Part shown: in pieces, positions 1 through 7,808 of the stretch
How positions within the stretch are numbered: position 1 is the first letter of the stretch
Layout: every line of letters begins with the position of its first letter
Assembly (NCBI GenBank): GCA_017987615.1
Contig: JAGNTI010000005.1
Location: 1 to 21,521 of the forward strand
Length of the DNA stretch: 21,521 nt
Reading direction: 5' to 3'
Origin: Sediminibacterium sp.
GTDB lineage: Bacteria > Bacteroidota > Bacteroidia > Chitinophagales > Chitinophagaceae
The notes under the pieces: generated by a model
The model's database searches: none
What the model saw: the letters and a program-made list of their open reading frames with translations, nothing else
What the model was told of the DNA's origin: nothing
Position numbers and translations under genes: made by a program

Positions 1-30
1 CAACAGGTGCACACGATGTTAAAAGTCAAA

Positions 31-38
31 TAGGTTTG
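31..38 (+). promoter_or_regulatory. Candidate -7 box (TAGGTTTG) for the DUF2721 gene
   Basis: TAGGTTTG matches the Bacteroidota -7 consensus TAnnTTTG at all fixed positions and lies 27 bp before the ATG at 66, giving a leader of about 20 nt. No convincing -33 box is visible in the few bases available upstream. A near match, TTACTTTG, lies closer to the ATG and is an alternative. The box is seen; its function is inferred. Confidence 0.35.
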
Positions 39-65
39 CGTTAAAATTCTTGCTTACTTTGTATT

Positions 66-509
66 ATGGAAATCAGTTTTAATACACCAGCCCTTCTTTT
101 TCCCGCCATCAGTTTAATTATGCTAGCCTATACCAACAGGTTTTTAGCACTTAGTAGTAGGGTTAGAAGCTTGCATGATAAATACCAAAATCAAGAGCAA
201 AAACATATCATACACGGTCAAATTAAAAATATTCGCTACCGCTTAAAGCTCATTAAAAACATGCAAGCATTAGGGGTAGTTACATTTTTAGGTTGCATCC
301 TTTGTATGTACCTTATTTATGTTCAGTTTATGCTGGCTGCAAATATTGTTTTTGCAATCAGCTTAATTTCTTTTTCTGCTTCTTTATTACTTTCGCTTTT
401 AGAAATTCAATTAAGTACCAAGGCCCTTGAGTTGGAGCTTAGTGATATCGAAGGCCTCGAAGACCCTTCTGTAATTGAATACTTTAAAAAGAAATTTGGC
501 AAAGAATAA
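66..509 (+). CDS. DUF2721 family membrane protein
   Basis: This 147-residue protein has the layout of the DUF2721 family. An N-terminal hydrophobic helix (about residues 8-30) contains the characteristic PALLFPAISL and AYTNRFLALSSR stretches. A basic, polar segment with R/K/Q-rich residues follows (about 33-63). Two further hydrophobic helices lie at about 68-90 and 92-112, and the C-terminus is acidic and charged. It is therefore predicted to sit in the inner membrane. No enzymatic motif is visible and the family has no established function. The ATG at 66 fits the family N-terminus. The gene converges on the ABC exporter gene, with only 10 bp between the two stop codons and no hairpin. The family call is confident; the role is unknown. 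Confidence 0.8.
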   Translation: MEISFNTPALLFPAISLIMLAYTNRFLALSSRVRSLHDKYQNQEQKHIIHGQIKNIRYRLKLIKNMQALGVVTFLGCILCMYLIYVQFMLAANIVFAISLISFSASLLLSLLEIQLSTKALELELSDIEGLEDPSVIEYFKKKFGKE

Positions 510-519
510 GACGACCTAT

Positions 520-2289
520 TTATCGCGTTACTTTTCTTTCTCCAATTTGTTGACGCCACATGGCAAAATAAAGTCCTTTCTCGGCGAGTAGTGCTTCGTG
601 TGTTCCGGTTTCAACTATCTGCCCTTTTTCTAATACATAAATACGGTTGGCATGCATGATGGTACTTAACCTATGTGCAATCATCACCGTAATTTGCTCT
701 CGCTCTTCAGAAATAGCATGAATGGTTCTTGTAATTTCTTCTTCTGTAATACTATCTAGTGATGAAGTTGCTTCGTCAAAAATAAGTAAGTGCGGGTGTC
801 TGAGTAGTGCGCGCGCTATCGACAATCTTTGTTTTTCTCCGCCACTTAGTTTTAAACCGCCTTCACCAATAATACTATCTAACCCTTGTTGCGCCTTGGA
901 TAAAATAGAATGACAACTTGCTTTTTCAAGTGCTACAATCATTTCAGCATCGGTAGCATTTGGAAACACAAAGCTTAAATTTTCTCTGATGGTGCCCGCA
1001 AATAATTGCGTGTCCTGCGTGACAAAACCAATTTGATTTCTGAGTTCTTCAAAATCGATATCGCTTTCTTTGGCACCATTGTATTCGATATGCCCAATTT
1101 GAGGTCTATAAAGGCCTACTAGTAATTTAACAAGAGTGCTTTTGCCTGCACCTGATGGGCCAACAAAAGCAATGGTTTCGCCTAGTTTAACGTCAAATGA
1201 GATATTGTCAAGTGCCTTAAACTGCGCGCTTTGGTGCTGGAAAGAAACGCCCGAAAACGAAAGGGTTTGAACAGCACCAACATTTGTTGGATGTTCGGGT
1301 CTTGCTTCTACTTCACGGCTCATGAGTTTATGAAAATTTTGAAGCGATGCTTCTGCTTCTCTATAACTTAAAATGATGCTGCCAATTTCTTGAAGTGGTC
1401 CAAAAATAAAGAAGCTATAAAATTGAAGTGATATTAATTGGCCTACCGTTAACACGTCTCTATAAATAAGCCACATGAGTGTAAAGGTGATTACTTGTCT
1501 TAAAAAGTTTACAAGTGTGCCTTGTATAAAACTAAGTGAACGAATACTTTTTACTTTTTTAAGTTCGAGTCCTAAAATTTTATAGGTATTGGTATTGAGT
1601 CTTTTTACTTCTTGGTCTGTTAAGCCTAAGCTTTTAACAAGTTCAATATTTCGTAAGCTTTCGGTGGTGGTACCAGCAAGTGCAGTGGTTTCACCAACAA
1701 TAGCTTTTTGAATTACTTTAATTTTTTTACTGAGTAAATTGGTAACTGCACCAATCAGTAGTGCGCCACCTAAATAAATAGGCACAATTGACCAGTGTAG
1801 TCTGGTTGCATAAATAGATACGAATACCACACTTACGATAATACCAAATAGTACATTGGTAACATAGCCAATAAATTTTTCGGTATCGGCTCTTACTTTT
1901 GTTAAGATAGAAAGCGTTTCGCCGCTGCGTTGATCTTCAAAATCTTGATAAGGTAAACGCATAGAGTGCTGAAGTCCGTCGGTAAATATTTTAGCACCAA
2001 ATTTTTGTATCACTACATTTACCGTATAATCCTGAAAAGCCTTTGCTAGCCTACTTACCATGGCTGTACCCACAAGTAAAAAAAGCATACCCATGATGCC
2101 TTTGATAAACTCGCTTTCAGATCTAAAACTTCCGTCGGCATTGGTTTTTGCATGATTGGCAAACTGATCAATAAGTTTCCCAAATATCATAGGATCAAAT
2201 AAAGAAAAAGTTTGGTTGATACCTGCAAGTAGTAATGCCAAAAGCACAAGCCCTTTATAGGGCTTTAAATAAGTGATTAGTAATTTCAT
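520..2289 (-). CDS. ABC transporter, fused permease and ATP-binding subunit (exporter type)
   Basis: At 589 residues this is a half-transporter of the MsbA/MdlB type that would dimerise in the inner membrane and export a hydrophobic or lipid-like substrate using ATP. The N-terminal transmembrane domain (about 1-320) has six hydrophobic helices. The nucleotide-binding domain (about 345-585) has all key motifs: Walker A GPSGAGKST at 377-385, Q-loop Gln425, signature LSGGEKQR at 481-488, Walker B LLIFDEA at 501-507 and switch His539. It appears complete and catalytically competent. The start ATG lies 12 bp after the engB stop, so the two are probably co-transcribed. The substrate cannot be read from sequence: lipid, drug or peptide export are all possible, and no gene symbol is justified. 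Confidence 0.92.
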   Translation of the reverse strand: MKLLITYLKPYKGLVLLALLLAGINQTFSLFDPMIFGKLIDQFANHAKTNADGSFRSESEFIKGIMGMLFLLVGTAMVSRLAKAFQDYTVNVVIQKFGAKIFTDGLQHSMRLPYQDFEDQRSGETLSILTKVRADTEKFIGYVTNVLFGIIVSVVFVSIYATRLHWSIVPIYLGGALLIGAVTNLLSKKIKVIQKAIVGETTALAGTTTESLRNIELVKSLGLTDQEVKRLNTNTYKILGLELKKVKSIRSLSFIQGTLVNFLRQVITFTLMWLIYRDVLTVGQLISLQFYSFFIFGPLQEIGSIILSYREAEASLQNFHKLMSREVEARPEHPTNVGAVQTLSFSGVSFQHQSAQFKALDNISFDVKLGETIAFVGPSGAGKSTLVKLLVGLYRPQIGHIEYNGAKESDIDFEELRNQIGFVTQDTQLFAGTIRENLSFVFPNATDAEMIVALEKASCHSILSKAQQGLDSIIGEGGLKLSGGEKQRLSIARALLRHPHLLIFDEATSSLDSITEEEITRTIHAISEEREQITVMIAHRLSTIMHANRIYVLEKGQIVETGTHEALLAEKGLYFAMWRQQIGERKVTR

Positions 2290-2301
2290 AATAGGGTATA
2301 A

Positions 2302-2937
2302 TTATTCAGCTGCTGAAGCTGCTTCGTTACAGGTAGCTATAAACGCTAGCATTTCTTCACGACCTGTTTTTAATTCGGCGCTTGTTACAAAATGGCGCGG
2401 TAAAAATTGCCAGCTCTCTTTTAAGACATTAAAGAAGCTTTCAATATTTCTTTTAACAACGCCAGGTTTTTCTTTATCAATTTTAGTAAACACAAGTGTA
2501 AACACAATGCCCCAACTATCCAATTGACTAATAAATTCTAAATCATTTTTTTGAGGACCATGTCTACTATCAATCAATACAAAAACTTGTACCAGATTTT
2601 CTCTCTTTTTGAAATAACCTTCAATCATTTGTTCCCAGCGTCTTCTATCTGTTTGGGATCTTTTTGCATATCCGTATCCTGGTAAATCAACAATAAACCA
2701 TTTGCTCCTTGGTGCTTTTGCTTTAAGGGCGCTCTCTATTTCAAAATGATTGATGAGTTGTGTTTTTCCGGGTGTGCCAGAAGTTTTAGCTAAGCTTTTC
2801 TGACCTGTAATCATATTAATTAAAGAAGACTTACCTACGTTACTGCGTCCTATAAATGCATATTCGGGCCTATCTGGCTTTGGACATTTGTCAAAACTAG
2901 GACTCGAAACCAAATAGCTGGCTTTTGTAATTTCCAT
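2302..2937 (-). CDS. engB: Ribosome biogenesis GTP-binding protein EngB (YihA/YsxC)
   Basis: EngB is a small GTPase needed for assembly of the large ribosomal subunit. Counting from the ATG at 2937, the protein has 211 residues, typical of the family. The G motifs are in order: G1 GRSNVGKSS at 30-38, the switch region with TSGTPGKTQ at about 52-60, G3 DLPGYGYA at 84-91, G4 TKID at 151-154 and G5 TSAE at 185-188. I chose the ATG at 2937 because it gives the normal short N-terminus before the G domain; an in-frame TTG at 2952 would add five residues that overlap a terminator tail. The gene lies directly downstream of a strong hairpin with a T-run and is followed 12 bp later by the ABC exporter gene. 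The C-terminus ends in an Ala/Glu-rich tail. Confidence 0.96.
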   Translation of the reverse strand: MEITKASYLVSSPSFDKCPKPDRPEYAFIGRSNVGKSSLINMITGQKSLAKTSGTPGKTQLINHFEIESALKAKAPRSKWFIVDLPGYGYAKRSQTDRRRWEQMIEGYFKKRENLVQVFVLIDSRHGPQKNDLEFISQLDSWGIVFTLVFTKIDKEKPGVVKRNIESFFNVLKESWQFLPRHFVTSAELKTGREEMLAFIATCNEAASAAE

Positions 2938-2947
2938 GCTGCAAGTT

Positions 2948-2980
2948 AACAAAAAGCCCGCTTAGTTTAGTAAGCGGGCT
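2948..2980 (-). terminator. Intrinsic terminator after the haem-binding gene, just before engB
   Basis: A perfect 10-bp stem (AGCCCGCTTA at 2955-2964 pairing with 2971-2980) has a 6-nt loop. On the minus strand it is followed by TTTTTGTT, the classic shape of a Rho-independent terminator. It closes the gpmI - haem-binding transcript. It ends only about 18 bp before the engB ATG at 2937, so engB either depends on read-through or starts from an unseen promoter; attenuation is possible. Confidence 0.85.
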
Positions 2981-2989
2981 AATAAAAGG

Positions 2990-3007
2990 AATAGACCAGG
3001 GTCTATT
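2990..3007 (-). repeat. Second small hairpin at the end of the haem-binding gene
   Basis: AATAGAC and GTCTATT form a perfect 7-bp inverted repeat with a CAGG loop. It overlaps the stop codon of the haem-binding gene and lies 9 bp upstream (in transcript direction) of the stronger terminator stem. It has no T-run of its own. It may help stabilise the 3' end of the transcript, but that role is inferred. Confidence 0.5.
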
Positions 3008-3497
3008 AATTCTTTTTCTTAATTAAACTATCAATCGGGTATGTTGCTTTCATGGAATCGAGTACAGACTGTGCCCAGTTCGTTAAAACAACCCTTTCTT
3101 CTTGGGTTAATTTTGCGTCGTTATGGATCAGGCTATAAGATTCAAGTGGCATTTCACCTTCTTTTACCTGCTCAATCACTTCTTCCATTTTATGGTATTG
3201 CTTGCGCAGTTTATAATTTGCAAAATCATCCAAATTAAAATGTTTTTTACCGTCTACAATATGGTCATTGATCCACCAAGCAAGCGGTTGAACACTGGCA
3301 TACCATGGATACTTTGAGTTATTGCTATGACAATCATTACAAGCTTTTACTAAAATAGCATCCACTTCTTTGGACACAGGATATAGGGTTGCAATATTTT
3401 TTGAATGGTCGTCTGAAATATTTTTTTCGGGTCTAAAGGCTTGTAATACAAGTAAGACAACTACTAGTCCCAGCCCAATTTTTTTAAGTAAACTCAT
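3006..3497 (-). CDS. Haem-binding domain protein with a single CxxCH motif
   Basis: This 163-residue protein begins with an N-terminal hydrophobic helix (about 6-20) that serves as a signal peptide or membrane anchor, placing the rest in the periplasm. The motif CNDCH at residues 53-57 is a c-type haem attachment site. It is followed by NNSKYPWY and then PLAWWINDHI, a pattern typical of the Bacteroidota Haem_bd family. A conserved EGEMP segment near Met116 could supply the distal haem ligand. Its function is unknown; electron transfer or redox sensing is plausible. The gene starts 12 bp after the gpmI stop and is probably co-transcribed with it, although no functional link is known. Tandem stops (TAA then TAG) and an intrinsic terminator follow. 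The family call is confident, the role is not. Confidence 0.85.
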   Translation of the reverse strand: MSLLKKIGLGLVVVLLVLQAFRPEKNISDDHSKNIATLYPVSKEVDAILVKACNDCHSNNSKYPWYASVQPLAWWINDHIVDGKKHFNLDDFANYKLRKQYHKMEEVIEQVKEGEMPLESYSLIHNDAKLTQEERVVLTNWAQSVLDSMKATYPIDSLIKKKN

Positions 3498-3509
3498 GGT
3501 AGGTATTTT

Positions 3510-5030
3510 TTAAATTAAAATATTGCCGGTCATTTCTGCCGGTATTGGTAATTCCATTAATTGTAAAACAGTAGGAGCAATGTCTCCAAGCTTACCTGCT
3601 TTAAGGGTTACTTTTAAATCATTGTCTACTAGAAATAAAGGTACCAAATTTAACGTATGTGCGGTGTTAGGACTTCCGTCTTCGTTGATCATAAAATCTG
3701 CATTACCATGGTCTGCTGTAACAAGTAGGGTATAACCATGTGAAAGTCCTGCTGTCACCACTCTTTCTACACAGGCGTCTACGGTTTCAACTGCTTTAAT
3801 GGCTGCTTCAAAAACGCCTGTATGGCCCACCATATCTGCGTTTGCGTAGTTGAGGCATATAAAATCTGCAGATTCTGCTTCTATTTCTGGCACCAATAAA
3901 TCGGTGATACCAATGGCGCTCATTTCTGGTTGTAAATCATAGGTTGCTACTTTAGGAGAAGCCACCATAATTCTATTTTCTCCTTCAAAAGGTTTTTCTC
4001 TTCCACCGCTAAAAAAGAAAGTAACGTGCGGATATTTTTCGGTTTCTGCAATTCTGATTTGCTTTTTACCATGTGCTGCCAACACTTCGCCTAATGTGTT
4101 TTGTAAATTATCATTTTCAAACACCACATGCACACCTTTAAAGGTTTGATCGTACTGTGTCATGGTGGTATAATGAAGCTGTAATGGCTGCATGTTAAAT
4201 TCAGGAAAAGCTTGTTGCGTTAACACTTCTGTAATTTCTCTACAACGGTCGGTTCTAAAATTAAAACAGAATACCGCGTCACCTTCTTTGATAGAAGCAA
4301 CAGGTTCGTTATTGTCATTCACAATAACAGTAGGTAATAAAAATTCGTCGGTGGTATCTGCAGCGTATGCGGCTTCTAAAGCACTGGTAGCGCTCGTTGC
4401 ACGGGGCCCAACACTATGTACTAAACAATCATAAGCAAGCTTTACTCTTTCCCATCTTTTGTCACGGTCCATGGCGTAGTATCGGCCACTAACAGTTGCA
4501 ATGGTGCCTACACTATTTTGTAAATGCGCTGAAAGTGTATTGATAAAGCCAAGCCCACTTTTAGGGTCAGTGTCTCTACCATCTGTGAAAGCATGAATGT
4601 AAACCTGGGAAAGTCCACTTGCTTTGCAATAATCACAAATAGCGGTTAGGTGATTGATATGTGCATGCACGCCACCGTCACTAACAAGTCCCATTAAGTG
4701 CAGGGGTTTGTTATTAGTTTTAGCGTACGCTACTGCTTCTAAAAAGGTAGGGTTGCTTGCAAGCTCGCCGGTTTTAATGGCAACATTGATGCGTTGCAGC
4801 TCTTGATATACGATACGGCCGGCACCAATATTTAAGTGCCCCACTTCTGAATTGCCCATTTGACCTTCTGGTAGGCCTACGTCTTCGCCACAAGTAACAA
4901 GTGTACTGTTTGCGTATTTTGTATAGAGGCTATTTACAAATGGCGTTTTTGATTGCTGGATGGCATCAGACATTTTTTGTTTGCCCAATCCCCAACCGTC
5001 CATAATGACGAGTATTACTTTGCGTTTCAT
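3510..5030 (-). CDS. gpmI: 2,3-bisphosphoglycerate-independent phosphoglycerate mutase
   Basis: GpmI interconverts 3-phosphoglycerate and 2-phosphoglycerate in glycolysis and gluconeogenesis, using two Mn ions and a phosphoserine intermediate, in the cytoplasm. Its 506 residues match the usual length of about 510. Visible active-site motifs are MDGWG with metal ligand Asp11, the nucleophile Ser61 in GNSEVGHLN, SDGGVHAH at 117-124, GRDTDP at 151-156, Asp399 and His403 in NADMVGH, Asp440 and His441 in TADHGN, and His458 in TAHTLN. All expected ligands appear present. The ATG at 5030 gives the normal MKRKVILVIMDGWG-type N-terminus. The haem-binding gene follows after 12 bp. A divergent DUF4783 gene starts 111 bp upstream. 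Confidence 0.97.
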   Translation of the reverse strand: MKRKVILVIMDGWGLGKQKMSDAIQQSKTPFVNSLYTKYANSTLVTCGEDVGLPEGQMGNSEVGHLNIGAGRIVYQELQRINVAIKTGELASNPTFLEAVAYAKTNNKPLHLMGLVSDGGVHAHINHLTAICDYCKASGLSQVYIHAFTDGRDTDPKSGLGFINTLSAHLQNSVGTIATVSGRYYAMDRDKRWERVKLAYDCLVHSVGPRATSATSALEAAYAADTTDEFLLPTVIVNDNNEPVASIKEGDAVFCFNFRTDRCREITEVLTQQAFPEFNMQPLQLHYTTMTQYDQTFKGVHVVFENDNLQNTLGEVLAAHGKKQIRIAETEKYPHVTFFFSGGREKPFEGENRIMVASPKVATYDLQPEMSAIGITDLLVPEIEAESADFICLNYANADMVGHTGVFEAAIKAVETVDACVERVVTAGLSHGYTLLVTADHGNADFMINEDGSPNTAHTLNLVPLFLVDNDLKVTLKAGKLGDIAPTVLQLMELPIPAEMTGNILI

Positions 5031-5110
5031 ACTACAAATTTACAACCTTTATTTTTGAGGCAAAACGTCAATTTTAAAGGGTTTAGTAGTATTAATTGCT
5101 GCATCTTAGT

Positions 5111-5118
5111 TATTTTTG
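5111..5118 (+). promoter_or_regulatory. Candidate -7 box (TATTTTTG) for the DUF4783 gene
   Basis: TATTTTTG fits TAnnTTTG exactly and lies 23 bp before the ATG at 5142. A second identical 8-mer lies further upstream at 5050-5057. No clear TTTG-type -33 element is seen at the expected distance from either copy, so the call rests on the -7 element alone. Confidence 0.45.
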
Positions 5119-5141
5119 GGTTAGTCAATTAAAACCAGACC

Positions 5142-5537
5142 ATGAAAAAGTATCTATTAGGCCTTTTGTTCCCACTAATGCTGTTAACCACAGCGTTTGA
5201 AGGGCCTTTTCAGGGAGATGCAGATCTGGTTGTAGCCGCTTTAAAGTCTGGAAATCCTCAAGACATCGCAAAACATTTTGCAGTGGTCGTAGATATTAAA
5301 TTTTTGACTGCTCCTGAAGATAAAATTGTTGCAACTGAAAAAGCTGCCGAAAAATTAGCTGCGTTTTACGCCGAACATAAAATCAAAGGATTTGAACGCA
5401 CTGCCCAAAGAGAAATTGGCAATACCATGTATTTGACGGGTAAAATTTCAGGGGCCGCAAAAAACTATAACATTACACTGATGCTCATGAAAAAAAATGC
5501 AGCGCCTTATCATATTGTAACCCTTCGTATTAATTAA
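5142..5537 (+). CDS. DUF4783 domain secreted protein
   Basis: This 131-residue protein has a clear signal peptide (MKKYLLGLLFPLMLLTTAF), so the mature part is exported, probably to the periplasm. The remainder resembles the DUF4783 family common in Bacteroidota: a helical start (DADLVVAALKSGNPQDIAKHF), a conserved beta segment, and a C-terminal pattern that ends YNITLMLMKK followed by a strand close to the terminus. The fold is thought to be cystatin/NTF2-like, but no catalytic residues can be assigned and the function is unknown. It is followed after 17 bp by the SUI1-like gene, so the two may form a short operon. Both sit against the prevailing minus-strand direction of this part of the window. 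Confidence 0.78.
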   Translation: MKKYLLGLLFPLMLLTTAFEGPFQGDADLVVAALKSGNPQDIAKHFAVVVDIKFLTAPEDKIVATEKAAEKLAAFYAEHKIKGFERTAQREIGNTMYLTGKISGAAKNYNITLMLMKKNAAPYHIVTLRIN

Positions 5538-5554
5538 TTACTGCTTTTATTTTC

Positions 5555-5899
5555 ATGAGTAAAAAAAATAAATCAGACGCAAGAGGGTTCATTTATAGCA
5601 CCGATCCAAATTTTAGCTTTGAGCCAGAGCAGGATGAGGTACAAGAAACTTTACCGCCACCAAAGCAACCACTGCGTATAAGGTTAGACACCAAACATAG
5701 AGCTGGTAAGGCTGTTACGCTTATTACAGGATTTATTGGCACAAACGAAGACGCAGAAAAACTAGGCAAACAATTAAAAAATTTTTGTGGAACGGGTGGT
5801 TCTGTAAAAGATGCAGAAATGATTGTGCAAGGCGATCAGCGCGATAAAGTATTACAATGGTTATTGAAAAACAGTTATACTGCTACCAAAAAAATATAG
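5555..5899 (+). CDS. SUI1/eIF1-like translation factor (YciH family)
   Basis: The protein has 114 residues. The first 40 or so are charged and probably disordered (acidic, Pro-rich: EPEQDEVQETLPPPKQP). The rest matches the SUI1 fold shared by eukaryotic eIF1 and bacterial YciH: a beta strand LRIRLDTKHRAGKAVTLITGF, the helix EDAEKLGKQLKNFCGTGGSVKD containing the hallmark CGTGGSVKD loop, and the end segment IVQGDQRDKVLQWLLK. In eukaryotes this domain controls start-codon selection. In bacteria YciH can discriminate against non-canonical initiation in vitro, but its physiological role is unclear. It ends 12 bp from the convergent dnaX stop with no terminator between them. The family call is strong. 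Confidence 0.9.
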   Translation: MSKKNKSDARGFIYSTDPNFSFEPEQDEVQETLPPPKQPLRIRLDTKHRAGKAVTLITGFIGTNEDAEKLGKQLKNFCGTGGSVKDAEMIVQGDQRDKVLQWLLKNSYTATKKI

Positions 5900-5911
5900 C
5901 AGTCCCAGACT

Positions 5912-7732
5912 TTAATAATCGATTTCTAATTTCAGTTTTTCTTTTAATTCTTTGAGGAGCGGATACTGCTCACTAATACGTTCAAATTTTTGTTTACTGT
6001 TTAAACGCATGTGAATGGGCACGTCTTCTTTTTCTGTAGCGTCAACAATGATGCTAAATTTGATAGACCTATTATTAAACGTAGAAAATATTTGGTCAAT
6101 AAGCATCATGCGCTCTTGTTCTACAAATTTTTGAGCCGTTAAACCAGGTACTCGAACTGTAAAATGAATATCGTTTTCTATTTCAAGTACCGCCATTTTA
6201 AAGGTTCCTGAGGCAGAATGTTTTTGTTGTGCTTCAAGGGTGGAGCCATAAGCGTCCCAACAAGCCCTCAGCTTTTCCATATTTAACGATTCTGCTTCTT
6301 TTACCTCTTCAATGGCGTATTGATCACCATATTTTTCACGTAAAGCAGTTAATAGATTCTTTTTAGGACCCGTAGCTTGAGCGGGCGCTGTTGTTGGAGT
6401 AGAAGTAGCTGCTGCATTTGGAGGGGCGACTGGCGCCGTATTACTAATAGCCGCAGCTGCGACTGGCATACTTGCAGCCACACTCGTATCTATAGAAAGG
6501 CTTGGTTTGTTAGTAGTTGAACTATTAGGAGGGGTAACAACTTGTATCGAAGGAATGCTTCTTGTTTTAATGGCTACTGGTCCGTCAATCCGTTTTTTTT
6601 TTACAATCGAACCATTTTCTGAGGCAAGCTCTATCGCTTCTTGTAAAAAATTAAGTTTAATGAGCGTGAGTTCTACGTGTAATCTTTTGTTACGCGCCAT
6701 TTTATAATTGATCTCTGCTTCATTTAAAATATTAAGCGCGCTCACTAAATATGACATACCCATAGCTGCTGCTGCGGAAATATATTTTTCTTGCATGCCT
6801 TCAACTACTTCTAATAAAGGGGCCGATTTAGGATCTTTACAAACTAGTATATTACGAATAAATTCTGCAAACCCATTGAGTACCATATCCCCTTCAAAAC
6901 CCTTTCTGTTGATTTCATCATAAAGGATCATGGATGCCGCCAAATCCTTGGCCTGCATGCTTTCTAGCATTTTAAAGAAGTAGTCTTCGTCTAAAATATT
7001 TAAATGCTCAAGGGTATTTTGATAGGTTAAACTACCGCCTGTAAAACTTACAATTTTATCTAAAATACTCAGAGAATCACGCATACAGCCTTCGCTCTTT
7101 TGTGCAATTACCTGAAGTGCTGCACGCTCGGCTTTAATAGATTCTTTACCTGCAATTTCTTCTAAGTGTTCTACAGTATCGTTGTTGGTGATTCTTTTAA
7201 AATCAAAAATTTGACAACGGCTTAATATGGTTGGAAGAATCTTATGTTTTTCGGTAGTTGCTAAAATAAAAATCGCATAAGAAGGCGGTTCTTCTAGTGT
7301 TTTTAAAAATGCATTAAAGGCACTTGCACTGAGCATGTGTACCTCATCTACAATATATACTTTGTATTTACCAGCCTGCGGTGCAAATCTTACCTGCTCT
7401 ACTAGTGATCTAATATCATCCACCGAGTTGTTACTCGCCGCATCCAGTTCATGAATATTTAAAGAAGTGCCTGCATCAAAAGATACACAGCTGTTACAGG
7501 TGTTACAAGCTTCACCATCTGGAGTAGGACTTGTACAGTTGATGGTTTTAGCTAAAATTCTGGCACATGTTGTTTTACCAACGCCTCTTGGTCCACAAAA
7601 CAAAAACGCATGCGCGAGTTGGTTGTTTTTAATGGCGTTTTTAAGGGTAGTCGTAATATGTGACTGCCCAACAACGGTGTTAAAGTTTTGGGGTCTATAC
7701 TTACGGGCCGATACAACAAAATGATTTTCCAT
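5912..7732 (-). CDS. dnaX: DNA polymerase III subunit gamma/tau
   Basis: DnaX is the ATPase of the clamp loader that places the sliding clamp on DNA and links polymerase cores at the fork. From the ATG at 7732 it has 606 residues. Seen: Walker A GPRGVGKTT at 47-55, zinc-binding cysteines C66, C76, C79 and C82, Walker B DEVHML at 129-134, the SRC motif at 171-173, and sensor 2 GCMRDS at 215-220. A clamp-loader collar (about 240-368) and an Ala/Pro/Thr-rich linker (about 400-455) precede a C-terminal tau-like domain (about 457-606). I chose this start because a GTG/ATG-type start at 7756 would add eight unconserved residues. A ten-A run encodes Lys378-Lys380, exactly at the gamma/tau boundary (listed separately). 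Confidence 0.97.
   Translation of the reverse strand: MENHFVVSARKYRPQNFNTVVGQSHITTTLKNAIKNNQLAHAFLFCGPRGVGKTTCARILAKTINCTSPTPDGEACNTCNSCVSFDAGTSLNIHELDAASNNSVDDIRSLVEQVRFAPQAGKYKVYIVDEVHMLSASAFNAFLKTLEEPPSYAIFILATTEKHKILPTILSRCQIFDFKRITNNDTVEHLEEIAGKESIKAERAALQVIAQKSEGCMRDSLSILDKIVSFTGGSLTYQNTLEHLNILDEDYFFKMLESMQAKDLAASMILYDEINRKGFEGDMVLNGFAEFIRNILVCKDPKSAPLLEVVEGMQEKYISAAAAMGMSYLVSALNILNEAEINYKMARNKRLHVELTLIKLNFLQEAIELASENGSIVKKKRIDGPVAIKTRSIPSIQVVTPPNSSTTNKPSLSIDTSVAASMPVAAAAISNTAPVAPPNAAATSTPTTAPAQATGPKKNLLTALREKYGDQYAIEEVKEAESLNMEKLRACWDAYGSTLEAQQKHSASGTFKMAVLEIENDIHFTVRVPGLTAQKFVEQERMMLIDQIFSTFNNRSIKFSIIVDATEKEDVPIHMRLNSKQKFERISEQYPLLKELKEKLKLEIDY
6585..6602 (-). promoter_or_regulatory. 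A10 slippery run in dnaX with an immediate stop in the -1 frame
   Basis: Ten consecutive A on the coding strand (6593-6602) span the last base of the Val377 codon and three AAA lysine codons. Shifting to the -1 frame (or adding one A) gives ACG GAT then TGA at 6585-6587, for a product of 382 residues. Losing one A instead leads to TAG at 6574-6576, for a product of about 385 residues. Known dnaX genes use such runs, by ribosomal frameshift in E. coli and by transcriptional slippage at A9 in Thermus, to make the short gamma form. The run and stops are seen; activity is inferred. Confidence 0.55.
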
Positions 7733-7753
7733 AACAGGGTTGCAATATAAGCA

Positions 7754-7761
7754 CAACGGTA
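7754..7761 (-). promoter_or_regulatory. Weak candidate -7 box (TACCGTTG) for dnaX
   Basis: On the minus strand TACCGTTG matches TAnnTTTG at five of the six fixed positions and lies about 21 nt upstream of the dnaX ATG at 7732. The 76-bp gap after the preceding gene is larger than inside the neighbouring operons, so a separate dnaX promoter is plausible. No -33 box is clear. Confidence 0.25.
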
Positions 7762-7808
7762 GGCTTACCCTTATCTAAACCGCACCTTTTTTGCACATGG
7801 GTATAATT

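Noticed and set aside
5035..5042. Minus-strand TAAATTTG matching TAnnTTTG before gpmI
   Set aside because: It is only 4 bp from the gpmI ATG, so transcription would begin at or inside the start codon. A leaderless mRNA cannot be excluded.
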